From Verrucomicrobiales bacterium (GTDB taxonomy: Bacteria; Verrucomicrobiota; Verrucomicrobiia; Verrucomicrobiales; DEV007): DNA of 16,952 bases. The notes under the pieces are model-generated. The model saw nothing but the letters and a program-made list of their open reading frames with translations. It made no database searches and was not told where the DNA came from. Below, one piece after another: positions 14,597 through 16,952 of this stretch. How positions within the stretch are numbered: position 1 is the first letter of the stretch; each line of letters starts with the position of its first letter. A program made the position numbers and the translations under genes. Location of the stretch: positions 1-16,952 of the forward strand of contig JALRFZ010000455.1 of the NCBI GenBank assembly GCA_023253615.1, given 5' to 3'.

Positions 14597-14625
14597 AGGA
14601 ATCCATCAAACATTTCCCGATTCCT
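14597..14625. promoter_or_regulatory. Inverted repeat upstream of the AAA ATPase gene
   Basis: AGGAATC and GATTCCT form a perfect 7-bp inverted repeat with a 15-bp spacer. It is centred about 35 bp upstream of the ATPase ATG, in the only intergenic space where its promoter can lie. A TTGATG and a TACTCT 16 bp apart on the minus strand are a poor promoter candidate overlapping it. The repeat is a possible operator; a terminator for the AIM24 gene is less likely because no U-run follows. Confidence 0.3.
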
Positions 14626-14646
14626 TCGGCATGACTCTCCCCACCC

Positions 14647-15666
14647 TCAATTCCCATCCAGCAATCGCCCCAGCCCGCCGAGGACGCTGCCTTCGCCCTG
14701 GGCTTGCCCTCCGATCGACGGAGCGGCCTGGATGATCCGGTCGGCGAGGCGCGAGAAGGGCAGGCTCTGGAGCCAGACGTGGCCGTGGCCGCGCAAGGTC
14801 GCGAGGAAGAGACCCTCGCCGCCGAAGAACATCGACTTCAGGTTGCCGGCGCGCTCGATGTTGTATTCGATGCCGGGAGAGAACGCGACGAGGCAACCGG
14901 TGTCGACCCGCAGGGTCTCGCCCTTCAGCTCGCGCTCGATGATCGTGCCGCTGGCATGGACGAAGGCCTTGCCATCGCCCTTCAGTTTCTGGAGGATGAA
15001 TCCCTCGCCACCGAAGAAGCCCGCGCCGAGCTTCTTGTTGAAGGCGATCGTCACCTGGGTGCCGTAGGCGGCGCAAAGGAAGGAATCCTTCTGACAGGTC
15101 ACCTCGCCGCCGATGCGGGAGAGGTCGAGCGGCACGATCTTGCCCGGGAAAGGAGCCGCAAACGCGACGCGGCGTTTCCGTCCGCTGCCGGAGTTGGAGA
15201 AATGCGTCATGAAGAGCGACTCTCCGGTGAGGGCGCGTTTGCCGACAGCGAGGAGCTTGCCCATGATCCCTTCGTTCGGATTCGACCCGTCGCCCATCTT
15301 CGTGACGAAGGTGATGTCTTCCTCCATGTAGTTCATCGCGCCGGCTTCGGCGATGACGGTCTCTCCGGGATCGAGTTCGATCTCGACGATCTGCATGTCG
15401 TCGCCGAAGATCTCGAAGTCGATTTCATGCGATTTCATCCCCATCACCGGAGGCGGCCCGCCCGCGGGCATGGCCGGAGGGGTGGCGGAAGGGGCCGCGG
15501 CGAAAAGCGCCGGCATCACCTCGCCGGCGGGGGTCCAGTTGGCCATGCCGCTGCTCCAGACGCGGGTCCGGGGGGTGATGGTGCCGTTGCTGACGAGGAT
15601 GGGCAAATCCGACTCGCTCGTCTGGAATTGCTCGTTGTTCGGGGTCGCGTAGTGCCAGGTTTTCAT
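14647..15666 (-). CDS. GYF_2-AIM24 fusion protein (TIGR00266 family)
   Basis: A 339-residue two-domain protein. Residues 3-51 are a GYF_2-like domain ([10 protein letters not shown] start, then [14 protein letters not shown]). A Pro/Ala/Gly linker follows (57-76), and then an AIM24 domain (about 80-310) with [30 protein letters not shown] and [14 protein letters not shown]. The last two are the internal duplication typical of the TIGR00266 family. There is no signal peptide, so it is probably cytoplasmic. The biochemical role of bacterial AIM24 proteins is not established; the fold is a beta-jelly-roll-like trimer related to the tryptophan RNA-binding attenuator protein-like group, and GYF_2 suggests binding to proline-rich partners. 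An internal ATG (Met77) could give AIM24 alone. The upstream gap of 82 bp may carry a promoter (TTGCGA and TATGAA 16 bp apart), weakly supported. Confidence 0.88.
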   Translation of the reverse strand: MKTWHYATPNNEQFQTSESDLPILVSNGTITPRTRVWSSGMANWTPAGEVMPALFAAAPSATPPAMPAGGPPPVMGMKSHEIDFEIFGDDMQIVEIELDPGETVIAEAGAMNYMEEDITFVTKMGDGSNPNEGIMGKLLAVGKRALTGESLFMTHFSNSGSGRKRRVAFAAPFPGKIVPLDLSRIGGEVTCQKDSFLCAAYGTQVTIAFNKKLGAGFFGGEGFILQKLKGDGKAFVHASGTIIERELKGETLRVDTGCLVAFSPGIEYNIERAGNLKSMFFGGEGLFLATLRGHGHVWLQSLPFSRLADRIIQAAPSIGGQAQGEGSVLGGLGRLLDGN

Positions 15667-15748
15667 GGAGAACTGGCGGGATTCATATACCAGATCTATG
15701 CCCTCGCAAAGCGCGAAAACGAGGCAAATCCGACAGAGGCGGGATCGA

Positions 15749-16952
15749 TCACTTCTCCTCGACCGAGGCCATCATCTCCGCCACGTCGGTGGTCGGAGCC
15801 TTGCAGGAGAAATCGCGGCAGACGTAGGCGGTCGCCTTTCCGCCGAGGCTCGCCTGCGTCGCCGTGTAGGGCGCGATCTTTGCAAGGGCCTCCGCGTTCT
15901 CCGGCGTTCGCAGTAGGATGACCTGGTTCGGCCGGAAGCCCTTCCGCAGCGCGGCGATCATCGCCTTCGTGTCGGCGGCCTCTTTTTCGCCGCTGATGAC
16001 GATCTCGCGGGTGGGGCCGAAGACGAAATCGAGCCCGCAGAGCGTCTCGGGATAAGACGCGGGCTGCTCGATGACTTCGCCGGAGAAAGCGCGGATGAGG
16101 GCGTCGGTGCGGGTCGCGTAGGCGGTGTCGCCCGTCATCCGGTGGAGGCGGGCGAGATTGCCGATGCTGACGGCGTTGCCGCTCGGGATGGCGCCTCCGT
16201 AGAGTTTTTTCGCCCGGACGATGAGAGCCTCGGCATCGTCCGCGGTGGTGAAGTAGCCGCCCTCCGCCTCATCCCAGAAGAGCTCGTCGAGCGTGGCCTG
16301 GAGCTGCACGGACTTCTCAAAATACCGGACCTCGAAGGTCGTCCCGTAGAGATCGAGGAGACCGCGGATGAGAAAGGCGTAATCCTCGAGATGCGCCGTG
16401 AGACCGGCCTCGCCCTGGCGGTAACGCTTCAAGAGCCGCCCCTCTCCGGTGGCGAGAGTCGAGAGGACGAAGTCGGCCGCCTTCGTCGCGATCACCGCAT
16501 CCGCCTCATCGCCGAGGACCTGGGCGGCGCGGGCGTAGGCGGAGATCATGAGTCCGTTCCAATCGGTGAGGATCTTGTCATCCTTCTGCGGATGGACGCG
16601 CTTCTCGCGATGCTCCCGGAGCTTCTGTCGCAGAGGCTCGATCCGGGCACGCTCTTCCTCCGTGAGATCGGCGCGGAGATGGGGGATGTTCGTCCCGTTC
16701 TTCGCGTGCGTTTTCTCCTCGAGGAAATTGCCCTCTTCCTGAAAGCGGTAGGTCGTCAGGAAAAGACCACCGTCGCCCGTGCCGAGCACGTCGAGGACCT
16801 CCGCGTTTCTCCAGGTGTAGAATTTGCCCTCCTCGCCCTCGCTGTCGGCGTCCTCGGCGGAATAGAAGCCGCCGGTGACGGAAGTCATGTCGCGCGTGAC
16901 ATAGGCGAGCACCTCCCGGGCATTCCGGGCGTGGGCCTCGTCGCCGGTCACC
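15749..16952 (-). CDS. YyaL/SPATA20-like DUF255 thioredoxin-domain protein (C-terminal part, cut by window edge)
   Basis: An open frame of about 400 codons enters from the right edge and ends in TGA at 15749-15751. The strongest mark is [16 protein letters not shown] followed by KFYTW, diagnostic of the family of bacterial YyaL and human SPATA20 (SSP411). Further matches are [41 protein letters not shown] and [14 protein letters not shown], which belong to the alpha/alpha-barrel resembling N-acylglucosamine epimerases. The N-terminal thioredoxin-like domain with its CHWC motif, and the start, lie outside the window; full proteins are near 690 residues. Its function is not settled. The C-terminus has two cysteines ([10 protein letters not shown]), as is common in the family. 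No frame break is seen. Confidence 0.92.
   Translation of the reverse strand, partial: VTGDEAHARNAREVLAYVTRDMTSVTGGFYSAEDADSEGEEGKFYTWRNAEVLDVLGTGDGGLFLTTYRFQEEGNFLEEKTHAKNGTNIPHLRADLTEEERARIEPLRQKLREHREKRVHPQKDDKILTDWNGLMISAYARAAQVLGDEADAVIATKAADFVLSTLATGEGRLLKRYRQGEAGLTAHLEDYAFLIRGLLDLYGTTFEVRYFEKSVQLQATLDELFWDEAEGGYFTTADDAEALIVRAKKLYGGAIPSGNAVSIGNLARLHRMTGDTAYATRTDALIRAFSGEVIEQPASYPETLCGLDFVFGPTREIVISGEKEAADTKAMIAALRKGFRPNQVILLRTPENAEALAKIAPYTATQASLGGKATAYVCRDFSCKAPTTDVAEMMASVEEK

Overview
The window looks like chromosomal DNA of a Verrucomicrobiota bacterium (Planctomycetes-Verrucomicrobia-Chlamydiae group) with high GC. The grounds are family content: a PSCyt/DUF1549-type cytochrome at the left edge, a pseudopilin with CPAD and GDGH motifs, a secreted PQQ-like propeller beginning WPQFQGPGRDG, and tandem SLBB export proteins. 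Shine-Dalgarno signals are weak almost everywhere. I could run no searches; all names come from motifs and recalled family patterns.

Layout. Positions 1-197 (minus) hold the start of a secreted c-type cytochrome. From 4173 down to 325 runs a tight minus-strand operon: membrane-anchored protein of unknown function, pseudopilin, ABC ATPase, and apolipoprotein N-acyltransferase (lnt). The first two junctions overlap by a few bases. A lower-GC stretch of about 550 bp without a convincing gene (4174-4726) separates it from murJ, a leucine-rich-repeat lipoprotein, a PQQ-like propeller protein and rpoN (sigma-54), all minus strand. rpoN has a well-spaced -24/-12 element at its own upstream edge.

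The right half is accessory. Two plus-strand polysaccharide export genes (Wza-like, Poly_export plus SLBB) lie divergent from rpoN, and both are damaged: one frameshift and a probable lost start codon in the first, an in-frame TAA and a frameshift in the second. No chain-length, polymerase or glycosyltransferase gene follows. Convergent to them is a lower-GC two-gene module, an ABC-type AAA ATPase and a DUF4276 (TOPRIM-like) partner. It resembles OLD/PARIS-type ATPase-nuclease defence pairs, but an in-frame TAG separates the two acidic motifs of the TOPRIM-like partner. After it the ordinary chromosome resumes with a GYF-AIM24 protein and the C-terminal part of a YyaL/DUF255 protein running off the right edge.

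The housekeeping genes concern the cell envelope: lipoprotein maturation (lnt), lipid II flipping (murJ), lipoproteins, export and sigma-54. The most notable signal is the cluster of four or five lesions between 10.4 and 13.2 kb while every other gene is open. Either the export locus and its neighbouring defence-like module are decaying, or the assembly is poor there; raw reads would decide.
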